Source: Clostridiales bacterium
Lineage (GTDB): Bacteria > Bacillota > Desulfotomaculia > Desulfotomaculales > VENG01
Direction: 5' to 3'
Assembly: GCA_021736985.1 (NCBI GenBank)
Contig: JAIPEW010000003.1
Span: 62,001-126,000, forward strand
DNA length: 64,000 bases
Positions 27,436-35,822 of the stretch are shown one piece after another. The notes under the pieces were generated by a model. It searched no databases and was not told the origin of the DNA. It was given only the letters and a program-made list of their open reading frames with translations. The position numbers and the translations under genes were made by a program. How positions within the stretch are numbered: the first letter of the stretch is position 1; the number at the start of each line of letters is the position of its first letter.

Positions 27436-27705
27436 ATGGGTAAAAATACTAATACTATACGAGGTATAGTTTCTACTATAACAATAATTAATGCTTTAAT
27501 GTTAAGTATAACTGGTTTTGCTCTATATGCTGCTCCGAGAGGTAAGATAGCTAAAACTATCGACTGGACATTTCTTGGGATTGACCGTTTCTCACTAGCT
27601 ACAATTCACACTTACCTGGGTTTTATCTTTACCCTGGTAATTATTATTCATTTTATTATCAACCTTAAAATGTATACCAACGAAATCAAAAGGTTTTTTA
27701 AATAA
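27436..27705 (+). CDS. DUF4405 small membrane protein
   Basis: This 89-residue protein has three predicted membrane segments: about 10-30, a short one near 55, and 62-80. His residues sit in HTYLGFIF and IIIHFIINL. This spacing is typical of DUF4405, thought to be related to cytochrome b561-type heme-binding helices. A heme or redox role is therefore possible but not shown. It has an AGAGGTG ribosome site, its own promoter region and a shared bidirectional terminator. Confidence 0.8.
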   Translation: MGKNTNTIRGIVSTITIINALMLSITGFALYAAPRGKIAKTIDWTFLGIDRFSLATIHTYLGFIFTLVIIIHFIINLKMYTNEIKRFFK

Positions 27706-27746
27706 AAAAATAACCTCAAACCGCCTGTACTTGAGGTTATTTTTTT
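27704..27746. terminator. Bidirectional intrinsic terminator
   Basis: AAATAACCTCAA and TTGAGGTTATTT form the stem with an 11-base loop; A-rich and T-rich flanks allow termination for both the DUF4405 gene (+) and the wtp operon (-). Confidence 0.92.
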
Positions 27747-28829
27747 TTATGCTGCGGGCCCCTCTTTTTTTTCTACAATTAAATTAATATCTTGTTTATT
27801 AAACCCGAGGAATACTTGTTTATTTTCATAAAGCTCAAGTTCAAAAAACCTGTTGGGTGTTAGATACGCTGAAAAACTTAAATTATTTATTTTAATTATT
27901 ACCTCAGAAAAAATTCCGTTATTTGTAACTGCTGTTATAACCCCGTCTAATTGAAAATCTGCCTGCAAATTCTTGTTCCCAACAACTATATCTTCAGGTC
28001 TGAATCCAATATAATAATCACTGTTTTTTTCGTGCCCCGGTACATGAGATAGCTTATTGTAATCTATTTTTAAAATATCATCCAGAATTAACCTGTTATT
28101 TGCCAGTTTCACCGGGAAAATATTTTTCATTCCTACAAAATTAGCAACAAATTTGGAGTTAGGCATTTTAAAGATCTCTTCGGTAGAACCAGTTTGTTGA
28201 ATCATACCATTTTTTATAACAGCAGCTTTTTGAGCCAGTGAAAAAACTTCATTAAAATTATGGGTTACCATTAATATAGTAGTATTGAGAGCAGCATGTA
28301 TTTTTTTTATTTCTAATTGTACCTTCTCTTTTGTATTAATATCCAGGGCACTAAAAGGCTCATCCAATAACAGTATATCAGGTTCTATAATCAAGGCCCT
28401 GGCCAGGGCCGTTCTTTGTTTTTCACCACCGCTGATATTTTGGGGATATCGATTTAATATTTTATTTATGTTAAGCATATCAACAAGCATATTGAATTTC
28501 TTATTCACACGTGATTCAGAAAGATCTTTTTTAAACTTCAAGCCATATGTAATGTTTTGTTTTACAGTCATATTGGGAAATAAAGCATAGTCCTGGTATA
28601 CAATTGATATATTTCTTTGTTCCGGTTTCAATTTTGTCACGTTATAATTATTTATATAAATGTTTCCATTTTTAAGTCTTTGTAATCCAGCAACAGCTTC
28701 AAGTAAAACAGTCTTCCCCGAACCGGTCGGGCCCAGAAGAGCAAAAAACTCGCCTTTTTGTATGGATATATTAATATTCTGCAGAGAAAATCCTGTAAAA
28801 CTTAATTCTAAATCTTCAAGTTTGATCAA
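27747..28829 (-). CDS. wtpC: Tungstate/molybdate ABC transporter ATPase
   Basis: This is the ATP-binding subunit. Walker A is GPTGSGKT, the signature ISGGEKQRTALARAL, and Walker B ILLLDEPFSALD; the C-terminal 120 residues form a TOBE-type regulatory region. It overlaps the permease gene by four bases (ATGA), so the two are translationally coupled. Specificity for tungstate or molybdate is inferred from the binding protein and the upstream riboswitch. Confidence 0.9.
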   Translation of the reverse strand: MIKLEDLELSFTGFSLQNINISIQKGEFFALLGPTGSGKTVLLEAVAGLQRLKNGNIYINNYNVTKLKPEQRNISIVYQDYALFPNMTVKQNITYGLKFKKDLSESRVNKKFNMLVDMLNINKILNRYPQNISGGEKQRTALARALIIEPDILLLDEPFSALDINTKEKVQLEIKKIHAALNTTILMVTHNFNEVFSLAQKAAVIKNGMIQQTGSTEEIFKMPNSKFVANFVGMKNIFPVKLANNRLILDDILKIDYNKLSHVPGHEKNSDYYIGFRPEDIVVGNKNLQADFQLDGVITAVTNNGIFSEVIIKINNLSFSAYLTPNRFFELELYENKQVFLGFNKQDINLIVEKKEGPAA

Positions 28830-29605
28830 GTTTTAACACCTCTTTTAGTAAGCAAACGCAGCATTATAAATATGATCAGTGAAATAATTATCAAAATTGC
28901 TGATACAGGCTTTGAATATTCAAGCCCAAAAGCATTAAACCGGTCAAAAATCAATGTTGGTGCAATCATGGGATGGTAGGTTAGTATAATAACTGCTCCA
29001 AATTCACTGATCGACCGGGCCCATGTTAAAATCATCCCTGTTAATATACCTTTCCAACCAATTGAAAATGTTATGTAAATAAAAGTCTGCAAGTGAGTAG
29101 CACCGAGAGTACGCGAAACATTTTCTAGTTTAGGAGATATAGATAAAAATGAATCTTTCGCTGCATTAATTAAAAGAGGCATGCTAACAAAAAGCATGGC
29201 TACTACTATGCCAATTCTTGTTCCGATAACAGGCATACCTACACTGCTTACAAACCTGCCCAACCAGCACTGCTTGCTAAAAACAGTTAACAAAATTATA
29301 CCTGCCACAGTATGCGGGATAACAATAGGAATATCTACTAAACTTTCTACAAAGCCTTTTCCCTTAAAATTTTTTCTGGCCAGGAAATATGCAAAAGGAA
29401 CTCCAAATACAAAAGCAACTAAAGTAGTTATAGTAGCTGTTAAAATACTTGTCCAGATAGAATTAATTACTTCTTTATCTTTAAGTGTTTTAAATAAAAT
29501 AGCGGGGTCAGTTGTAATAAATGAATTTAAAATAGGGTAAGTGATAAAAAGTATAATGACTGCCCCGCACAATACTGAGATTAAATATAATTTGTCTATT
29601 TTCAC
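28826..29605 (-). CDS. wtpB: Tungstate/molybdate ABC transporter permease
   Basis: This 259-residue ModB/WtpB-type permease has about six membrane helices. The EAA loop that contacts the ATPase is TLGATHLQTFIYITFSIGWK, followed by ARSISEFGAVIIL. VDIPIVIPHTVAGIILL is typical of molybdate/tungstate permeases. It follows the binding-protein gene after a hairpin and overlaps the ATPase gene by four bases. Confidence 0.9.
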   Translation of the reverse strand: MKIDKLYLISVLCGAVIILFITYPILNSFITTDPAILFKTLKDKEVINSIWTSILTATITTLVAFVFGVPFAYFLARKNFKGKGFVESLVDIPIVIPHTVAGIILLTVFSKQCWLGRFVSSVGMPVIGTRIGIVVAMLFVSMPLLINAAKDSFLSISPKLENVSRTLGATHLQTFIYITFSIGWKGILTGMILTWARSISEFGAVIILTYHPMIAPTLIFDRFNAFGLEYSKPVSAILIIISLIIFIMLRLLTKRGVKT

Positions 29606-29643
29606 TGCAAAAACACTTCCTTAAACACTTCTTTTACTGCAAA

Positions 29644-29689
29644 TTTTATTGCCGGAGCATCTGGCTAAAAAACAGCCCCGGCAATTTTA
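29644..29689 (-). terminator. Intercistronic hairpin between wtpA and wtpB
   Basis: ATTGCCGG and CCGGCAAT, with an inner GGCT/AGCC pair, form a stem in the 96-base gap. A weak T stretch follows on the - strand. Partial termination or RNA stabilisation would make more binding protein than permease. Confidence 0.6.
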
Positions 29690-29701
29690 TAAACAGCTCT
29701 T

Positions 29702-30715
29702 TTATTTTTCCATGTACTCCTGTAATTCCCGGGGTATATTCTCTTCTCCCCTGGTTTTAATAGGATCTAAAACTGGCTGCCCGTTATTCTCCATAATCTT
29801 TAATCCTTTGTCTTTATTCAAAAGAAATTTTAAAAATGCAACTGCATTCTCTTTATTTGGTGCATCTTTCACCATTGTAACACCGTAAACTATTGGTTTT
29901 CCAACCTGAGTTATATAATCGCCGGGTTCCTTACCAGTTACTTCAACTTTGGCCTGTTTGTAAAAATCAGCATTTTTTATATGGCTTAAATTAATTTCCG
30001 GTGGAAGTTCAACAAACGGCATATCATGCTGTTTTGCTACAGAACGATAAATAAAGAAATAATCAAGGGCCCCTGATTCAATCATGGCAATCAAATCTGT
30101 TTCCTTAGGCCTTATATTCCTATCTGGACACCCCTCCAGCAGCTTTTCATATATTCCCGGTTCCTGGTAATGTTTTTCAGCTAACTGGCAGACCATTAAA
30201 GACCTGTACCCGCACGGGTCAGCATCAGGATTACTATGCCCGTATTCTACGTCGTCTTTCAGTAATACGTCCATCCAATTCTTACTATTTATTTCATCTT
30301 TATACTTACTCTGTTCCGAATAAGCAATAACCATTTCGTTTCTTGCAAACATAGCATTCCAATTTGAGTATTCAGGTATCAACAGGTTATCTATTACAGT
30401 ATAATCAGCAGAAGCCATTATATCAGTTGTTTTATTTAATTCAGTAATTTTTTTGGCACACGCGCGGCTGCCGGCAGGTTCTCTTTGAACATCAACTTCG
30501 GGATGAAGTTTTTCAAATTCTTTTTCCATCTGGGAAAATGGCACAGATAAACTACCTGCATGAAAAATTGTTACTTTTCCTGAAAGTTCTTTACCTGCAT
30601 TATTATCTTGTTTTTTATTATCATTTGTATTATCTGAATTACCCGAAGAACAACCAACTGCAAAAGCTGTTAAGACTGCTAAAAATACAACTAATAATAT
30701 TTTATTGTTTTTCAT
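29702..30715 (-). CDS. wtpA: Tungstate/molybdate-binding lipoprotein
   Basis: This is the extracytoplasmic oxyanion receptor, with lipobox VGCSS (Cys near 22). The WtpA/ModA marks are VTIFHAGSLSVPF, then REPAGSRACAKKITEL and DIMASADYTVIDNL. The pattern is closest to the WtpA (tungstate, archaeal-type) branch rather than classical ModA. The 337 residues are expected. It is the first gene of the operon and lies under a Mo/W cofactor riboswitch. Confidence 0.92.
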   Translation of the reverse strand: MKNNKILLVVFLAVLTAFAVGCSSGNSDNTNDNKKQDNNAGKELSGKVTIFHAGSLSVPFSQMEKEFEKLHPEVDVQREPAGSRACAKKITELNKTTDIMASADYTVIDNLLIPEYSNWNAMFARNEMVIAYSEQSKYKDEINSKNWMDVLLKDDVEYGHSNPDADPCGYRSLMVCQLAEKHYQEPGIYEKLLEGCPDRNIRPKETDLIAMIESGALDYFFIYRSVAKQHDMPFVELPPEINLSHIKNADFYKQAKVEVTGKEPGDYITQVGKPIVYGVTMVKDAPNKENAVAFLKFLLNKDKGLKIMENNGQPVLDPIKTRGEENIPRELQEYMEK

Positions 30716-30828
30716 TTTGTAACCTCGCTTTATTATTAATTCATAACTTACTGTTTACCGCGTTTACTTTGTTAAACTTGCAGCTGTATTTAAGTTGCTT
30801 ACTGCAAGCAATTAACTTGAGCACAGCA

Positions 30829-30875
30829 ATAAATAAAACCGGAGTGCATAAAGGAAAAATCTATACACTCCGGTT
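30829..30875 (-). terminator. Riboswitch expression-platform terminator before wtpA
   Basis: On the - strand AACCGGAGTG and CACTCCGGTT form a 10-bp stem, then TTATTTATT. It sits between the Moco-type RNA and wtpA. The 3' arm of riboswitch helix P1 (GGAGAGTG) could pair with CACTCC of this terminator, which would make the two structures exclusive; that pairing is an inference. Confidence 0.75.
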
Positions 30876-30898
30876 AATTAAAACCAGGCATTAAATCA

Positions 30899-30995
30899 CT
30901 CTCCTTTCCACACTGGGAGGCATAGGGGTTTCCCCTTACACCCTATCGGCTCAAACATCCATAGTAAAAACCTTAGGCATGTGAGCTCGGAGATA
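30899..30995 (-). ncRNA. Molybdenum/tungsten cofactor riboswitch (Moco RNA motif)
   Basis: The RNA on the - strand shows the conserved blocks of the Moco motif in order: CTCCGAGC at the 5' side, GAGCCGATAGGGTGT, an AGGGG-AAA-CCCCT hairpin, then GCCTCCC and GGAAAGGAG closing helix P1. The motif is known upstream of Mo/W uptake and cofactor genes, and a variant form has been linked to tungsten. It is 184 nt upstream of wtpA, with a terminator in between, so control by premature termination is likely. Confidence 0.88.
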
Positions 30996-31136
30996 TTGAA
31001 TTTTAGTTATCTTAATTACTTTCTACTTTTATTTTATTTTACCTCTAAAACACATAAATTTATTGAAATCATACCAATTATTTTTATTAATAGTTTAACC
31101 ATCGATAATAACTAATAATAATTTGACAGGCTTAGT

Positions 31137-32651
31137 CTATTCTGCACTTGAAAGCTGGGCATTATCATTATCAAAAACTCTTCTAAAGTGAAAACCGTAA
31201 ACAGCAAATATTATTGCATCGGGTAAATAACGCGGGTACTTTGCCAGCGTTTTCAAAAGCATTTTCCAGTAATGCTGCCTACCTTTTTCAAGTACTCCCA
31301 GGTAAAACATTGCCTTGAAAAAAGCTTTCAGGTAGACAAAGTGAAACACGCTCGTTTTGTGCCTGTATTTCTTCTCAGGCTTAAATTCTTTGAAAAATTC
31401 TAATATGCGTTCATAATAACGGGGAGGATCATATATTGTAGTAACAATTTTTTTATAACCATTAATAAGCGTCTGCCTGTTCATTTTAGGAACAAAATTA
31501 AGCGAATAATCAGTATTGTTTCCGCTGAATTGTTTAGACAAAAGGCGGTTTTCATTTTTTAATCTCTCGTAAAGCCTGGTACCCTTTGGTGCATTTAACA
31601 GTCCAACCATTGCTGTAACAATGCCGCTTTCTTGAATAAATTTAATTTGTCTATCAAAGATACTAGTCGTATCACTGTCAAATCCTACAATAAACCCGCC
31701 GCTGACCTCCATTCCATAGTTCTGAATTTTTTTTACTGAAGAAACCAGGTTTCTATTTATATTAGCATATTTATTGCATTCCTTAAGGCTTTCCTCGTCA
31801 GGAGTTTCGATCCCTACAAATACATTAACAAAGCCCGCCTTTCTCATCATATCCATGAGCTCTTCATCATCCGCCAGGTTAATCGAAGCCTCTGTAATAA
31901 ATATAAACGGGTAATCATGAATTTCCATCCATTCAATTATACCTGGAAGAACTTCTCTTTTTAATTTTCCCTTGTTGCCAATAAAATTGTCATCAACGAT
32001 AAACACGCTCCCTCTCCATCCACGTTCATAAATAGCCTCAAGTTCATCAAGCATTTTTGCCTTTGTTTTTAAACGCTGCTCACGACCAAAAAGAGAAGTA
32101 ATATCACAAAATTCACAGTCAAAAGGACAACCACGAGAATACTGGATACTCATTGTTACATAGTCATTCATATTGATAAGATCCCACCGGGGCACCGGTG
32201 TTTTTTCAAGACCCGGTTTTTCAGTATTATTATAAATATGTTTGGGAGTTCCCTTGCTTAAATCGTCTAGAAATTCCGGGAGAGTAATCTCAGCTTCATT
32301 GAGTACCATGTGATCAACATCTTTAAACTCTTCAGGTTCCATGGTAAAAAGGGGACCGCCAACAACAGTTTTTACTCCCAGGGATTTACACCACTTAATT
32401 ATTTCTTTTACAGAATCTCTCTGTATTACCATGGCACTGATAAAAACGTAATCAGCCCACTTAATGTCCTGTTCCTTTAGTTTGTTCACATTGAGGTCAA
32501 TCACCTTTTTTTCCCATTCATCTGGAAGAAGTGCTGCTACTGTCAGCAATCCCAGCGGTGGATGCGCAGATTTTTTCCCAATAAAACTCAGCGCATGCTC
32601 AAAGCTCCAGAAACTTTCAGGATAATCAGGATAGATCATAGTAACTTTCAT
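31137..32651 (-). CDS. B12-binding-domain radical SAM protein (DUF4070 type)
   Basis: The protein has 504 residues. An N-terminal cobalamin-binding-like Rossmann domain covers about 1-140 (HPPLGLLTVAALLPDEW, VVGGPLF). A radical SAM core covers about 165-370, with the cluster motif RGCPFDCEFCDI. A C-terminal region near 390-500 matches the DUF4070 extension. Relatives include methyltransferases such as the hopanoid enzyme HpnP family; the substrate here is unknown. ATG follows AAAAGGGAG. It is transcribed separately from wtpABC. Confidence 0.87.
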   Translation of the reverse strand: MKVTMIYPDYPESFWSFEHALSFIGKKSAHPPLGLLTVAALLPDEWEKKVIDLNVNKLKEQDIKWADYVFISAMVIQRDSVKEIIKWCKSLGVKTVVGGPLFTMEPEEFKDVDHMVLNEAEITLPEFLDDLSKGTPKHIYNNTEKPGLEKTPVPRWDLINMNDYVTMSIQYSRGCPFDCEFCDITSLFGREQRLKTKAKMLDELEAIYERGWRGSVFIVDDNFIGNKGKLKREVLPGIIEWMEIHDYPFIFITEASINLADDEELMDMMRKAGFVNVFVGIETPDEESLKECNKYANINRNLVSSVKKIQNYGMEVSGGFIVGFDSDTTSIFDRQIKFIQESGIVTAMVGLLNAPKGTRLYERLKNENRLLSKQFSGNNTDYSLNFVPKMNRQTLINGYKKIVTTIYDPPRYYERILEFFKEFKPEKKYRHKTSVFHFVYLKAFFKAMFYLGVLEKGRQHYWKMLLKTLAKYPRYLPDAIIFAVYGFHFRRVFDNDNAQLSSAE

Positions 32652-33537
32652 TATATATATCTCCCTTTTATAAATTTTTTATATTTATCACTCATTTTTA
32701 TGATATATTACGTAACAACTTGAACCAAATAGAAATATCAATATAAAATAATTACAAGTTCACCAGGACTGCATCCGTGAAAAGACCAAAATGATTTCTT
32801 TATTATAACTTTATTATATTTTCTAAATAATTTATCCAAGTTATTCATCCCTTAGTAACAAAAAAAGTTAAAAAACAACAAAACCGCAACCCGTTGGCAC
32901 AATGATTTGCGGCTTTTTATATGCTCATTATAACTAGACGAAGTACAGAAATACAAGTTTACTAATACTTGTTAACTAATTTTAATATACAACAAGCATT
33001 AATTTTTAGTAAGAATAATCCTTCATTACACTGTTGCAAGTATCAACACACTATAAATACTGGATTTTATAATTTTTATTATATCATTTTAACTCACAGT
33101 ACTCCAAGTTCTTACCGCAATACTTTAAAAAAATTTAAAAAACCTCAACATTTTTCAACAATATATATTATTTATTTGCAGTATATTCTTTGTTTTGACA
33201 AGATAAAAGAACCAGGGTCTTTATATTACCCTGGAATTAAATTAATATCAAAACAAGAGAAGCCCCAGATGCCAGTAATGCCTGATTACCTTCTCCAGCC
33301 GGAGAATTATAATAAATGTATGAAGTCAAAGTAGCACCCGTCATTATTATGCTATCGCCTAAAACATCAAGTTTCACACAAAAAGAACGAGCAATACTAT
33401 TACTACTCGCTTTCATAAAATACTTTCCTGTTACTACCTAGAAGAAATTATTATGCCGTTTTTTATACAGCAAAGAGAATAACTCTATACTTAGTTACTC
33501 GTTATTAACACGAAAATAGTTAAAAGTGGCATGGGGG
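32652..33537. other. Long AT-rich spacer without a credible gene
   Basis: I see no gene in these 886 bases. A hairpin CCGCAA/TTGCGG with CTTTTT at 32881-32919 resembles a + strand terminator but has no gene before it. A 121-codon + frame at 32969-33334 has no ribosome site and an unconvincing composition. The stretch is probably decayed sequence at the edge of the accessory region. Confidence 0.6.
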
Positions 33538-34335
33538 TTAATCTAAATATTTACCAGTTGCTTTGCCCAGTAAGCCACCTATTTCACCATATCCTTCTGC
33601 AATCCACAGGCGTGCCTTTAAAAATAAGTAATAACCACCTTTTCCTAATACTTTAAAACTTGACATTACTACCCCGTCGTTTTCATTAATAATTAAGGAT
33701 TCCGGAGTATTAATATAGATATCAGAAAAAGCTTTTAAATTACCTTTACTATCACGTTCTGAAACATAATCAGACCAGGAATTTATAAAAGTACCAAGTG
33801 TGTTGACAACTTTATTTGCTTCATCACCTATACTGCCGTCATATATTTCTTGATTACTATTAGAATTACTTGTATTCTTTGCTGCAGATGATGACCCTCT
33901 GGCAAAAAAGTTCTGGCTAAGTTTTGTTAGCCTCTGAGAAGCAGCACCCATTTTATCAGGATCTTTTGTCATCATTGCAGTAAATATTTCCCTGTGCAGC
34001 TTTTCTGATTTTTTTGCGTAAACCTTAATTTCTTCAAGAGATTTTTCTAAACTCTGCTTTTTTAATTCATTCTGAAAAGCCTTATATTCTGCTGCAGTAC
34101 TGGGGAAAAGATTTACGTCATAACCAGTACTAATTTTTGCTTGTTCTTGAAGAGTTTTTTTATAAATATTAAATGCTTCCTGCTTATTTCCGCTATTATA
34201 TAACTTATACATGTTTTGGTTTACTGAATCCATTTGACTAGCTCTTGCTTCAGAAGCAAAAGATAGTACTAAAAACAAGGAAATAAAACCAACAATTAAA
34301 ATAAAAATACTTTGATTCAATTTTAATTTAATCAA
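33538..34335 (-). CDS. Secreted protein of unknown function
   Basis: The 265-residue protein has a cleavable-looking signal (helix about 10-28, ending EARAS). The mature part begins with a helical region of tetratricopeptide-like character (MYKLYNSGNKQEAFNIYKKT), then a Ser/Asn-rich linker near 152-165 (ARGSSSAAKNTSNSNSN), then a second helical part. I do not recognise the family. It follows a small membrane protein gene by 13 nt, so they may form an operon. Confidence 0.65.
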   Translation of the reverse strand: MIKLKLNQSIFILIVGFISLFLVLSFASEARASQMDSVNQNMYKLYNSGNKQEAFNIYKKTLQEQAKISTGYDVNLFPSTAAEYKAFQNELKKQSLEKSLEEIKVYAKKSEKLHREIFTAMMTKDPDKMGAASQRLTKLSQNFFARGSSSAAKNTSNSNSNQEIYDGSIGDEANKVVNTLGTFINSWSDYVSERDSKGNLKAFSDIYINTPESLIINENDGVVMSSFKVLGKGGYYLFLKARLWIAEGYGEIGGLLGKATGKYLD

Positions 34336-34348
34336 AATAATACCTCAC

Positions 34349-34555
34349 CTATAATATTTTTAAAAAATGTACTGCTAGAGAAAGGGTTATAAATAATAAC
34401 AGCATAGAAATTCCAAATCTCTTAAAAACATGAAAACGATTTTTCTTAAATACTATCCGCGGATGTAATAATCCAAGAAGAGTAAGCAGCAAAAATATTA
34501 AAACAAGTGCAGTAAGCAAATTGATAAAAATAATCTCAACTCGTCCCCTTCCCAT
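34349..34555 (-). CDS. Small two-helix membrane protein
   Basis: This 68-residue frame has two strong hydrophobic segments, about 8-28 (IIFINLLTALVLIFLLLTLL) and 48-66, separated by a basic loop (FKKNRFHVFKRF). The ATG has no good Shine-Dalgarno site upstream, although a GGGAAGGGG lies just inside. Its proximity to the secreted-protein gene supports it being real. Function unknown. Confidence 0.5.
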   Translation of the reverse strand: MGRGRVEIIFINLLTALVLIFLLLTLLGLLHPRIVFKKNRFHVFKRFGISMLLLFITLSLAVHFLKIL

Positions 34556-34925
34556 TTTTTTACTAACTTATCAATTAAGTAATTTTTATTCTATGTTTTT
34601 AGTGTAATTCCTTTTTAATTTACTATTATAAGACAGTTTTTTCATTTTTCATAAAGCAGGTATACACCTGGTCTAATAAAATAAAAAGCACAACCTCCAA
34701 TTGAAGACGCACAGTTGCCCTTCATCGTCCCCGAAACAAGATTCTTCCTCACTGTTCTTTACTGCCATAATTATCAGCAGAGCTGCAATACCTGCAGTTC
34801 TGTTTTCTTTTTCTCAGGTCGGCTTTTTCTAATGGGGCAAATATTTATTAGGTATACTTTTGTATAAAATAATTAGCTAATTACTTAGATTTTTACTGTT
34901 TTTATTTTTAACATGCCTATTCAGA
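34556..34925. other. Intergenic region with possible promoter for the next gene
   Basis: No gene is seen over 370 bases. GTATACTTTTGTATAAAAT near 34850-34870 may serve as a promoter for the stalk-domain fragment at 34926. A 46-codon - strand frame with no start codon at its head covers part of the middle, and I cannot support it as a gene. Confidence 0.45.
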
Positions 34926-35180
34926 ATGCCCGCGCATTCTGAAGAAAGAAAAGCCAGTGTATTCCTTGATGGGAAAATCGTGGACGTGTGGATTGGTGAA
35001 AACAAAGCCCAGGTAAACGGTACGGTTAAATTTATTGACGCCTATAATCCAGACGTGGTACCAATCATTTATCACAACCGCACCATGCTGCCGCTGCAGT
35101 TTGTTGCGGAATCCCTGGGCTGTGATGTGGGCTGGGATAGTGCTTTACAAGAAGTAACGGTTACTTATCCATCTAATTAA
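34926..35180 (+). pseudogene. Copper amine oxidase N-terminal-like (stalk) domain, probably truncated
   Basis: The 84 residues match a single stalk-type repeat: VFLDGKIVDVWIGENKAQVN, then TMLPLQFVAESLGCDVGWDS and VTVTYPSN. These domains normally occur behind a signal peptide and in front of larger secreted proteins. Here the open frame runs on upstream as a hydrophobic stretch (RFLLFLFLTCLF) with no ATG, GTG or TTG, as if a signal peptide had lost its start codon. The gene ends in a good terminator. It is best taken as a remnant, though a CTG start is possible. Confidence 0.6.
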
Positions 35181-35183
35181 CTT

Positions 35184-35221
35184 AAAAAAGCCATCCAAAA
35201 CAAAATATTGAATGGCTTTTT
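35184..35221 (+). terminator. Intrinsic terminator after the stalk-domain fragment
   Basis: AAAAAAGCCAT and ATGGCTTTTTT form the stem a few bases after the stop codon. Confidence 0.88.
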
Positions 35222-35307
35222 CTCTTTACCATTATCCACATGAGTGCAATTCTCTTTCTTTAGAGCCGCAGCCAGGACTTGGACTTGAATGATCAGGTTC
35301 AATCCTG

Positions 35308-35715
35308 TTAATCTGCTGACTTATCAAATATTGTTTCATAACTGCTGCCGGGATGCAGAATAATTTTGTCTTTGGAAGCCTTACAAGGATGCATCGTAAA
35401 AGATGTTTTTTTCCCGACTGTCTTAAAACTTAGATATGTTGCCTCATCGCAAGTAACAATCTTTCTTTTATCATTAAGAAAATTATAATCATAAGTCTTG
35501 TGATTATTGGCAGGAGCATTTACCAGCCAGACAGCGTCGCTGGAAAAGTCCACTTTTATCTGGCTGTCAGGCAGAAACTCTAAATTCCGCCCGGGCCCGA
35601 ATATTTGCCCAATAATCCTCCATCACCCGTTGGCGCTTGTGCTTTTACTGCCACATCCAGCTGCTAAAATCATAACCAAAAGCATAATTACCATAACACT
35701 AATTAATCTTTTCAT
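35308..35715 (-). pseudogene. Lipoprotein gene with two compensating frameshifts
   Basis: From ATG 35715 the frame encodes a lipoprotein signal (MILAAGCGSKSTSANG) and then meets TGA. In the neighbouring frame the next residues are sensible (GDGGLLGKYSGPGG), after which the first frame resumes with NLEFLPDSQIKVDFSSDAVW. The intact product would be about 135 residues, with an extra base near 35620 and a lost base near 35590. Either the gene is broken or two base errors lie here. Family not recognised; it resembles short extracytoplasmic domains of one beta-rich unit. Confidence 0.7.
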
Positions 35716-35822
35716 TTTAAAAACCTCTTCAGTTATTTATTTTTTTGTATAGATTTATTTTGTACTTACTCAATTCGATATTAAATCATTACTCAAATTT
35801 AAATAGTTTGCCGAAACAATAA

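Noticed and set aside
32969-33334. 121-codon + strand frame in the long spacer
   Set aside because: No ribosome site, biased Tyr/Ile/Asn composition of AT-rich noncoding DNA, and no recognisable domain.
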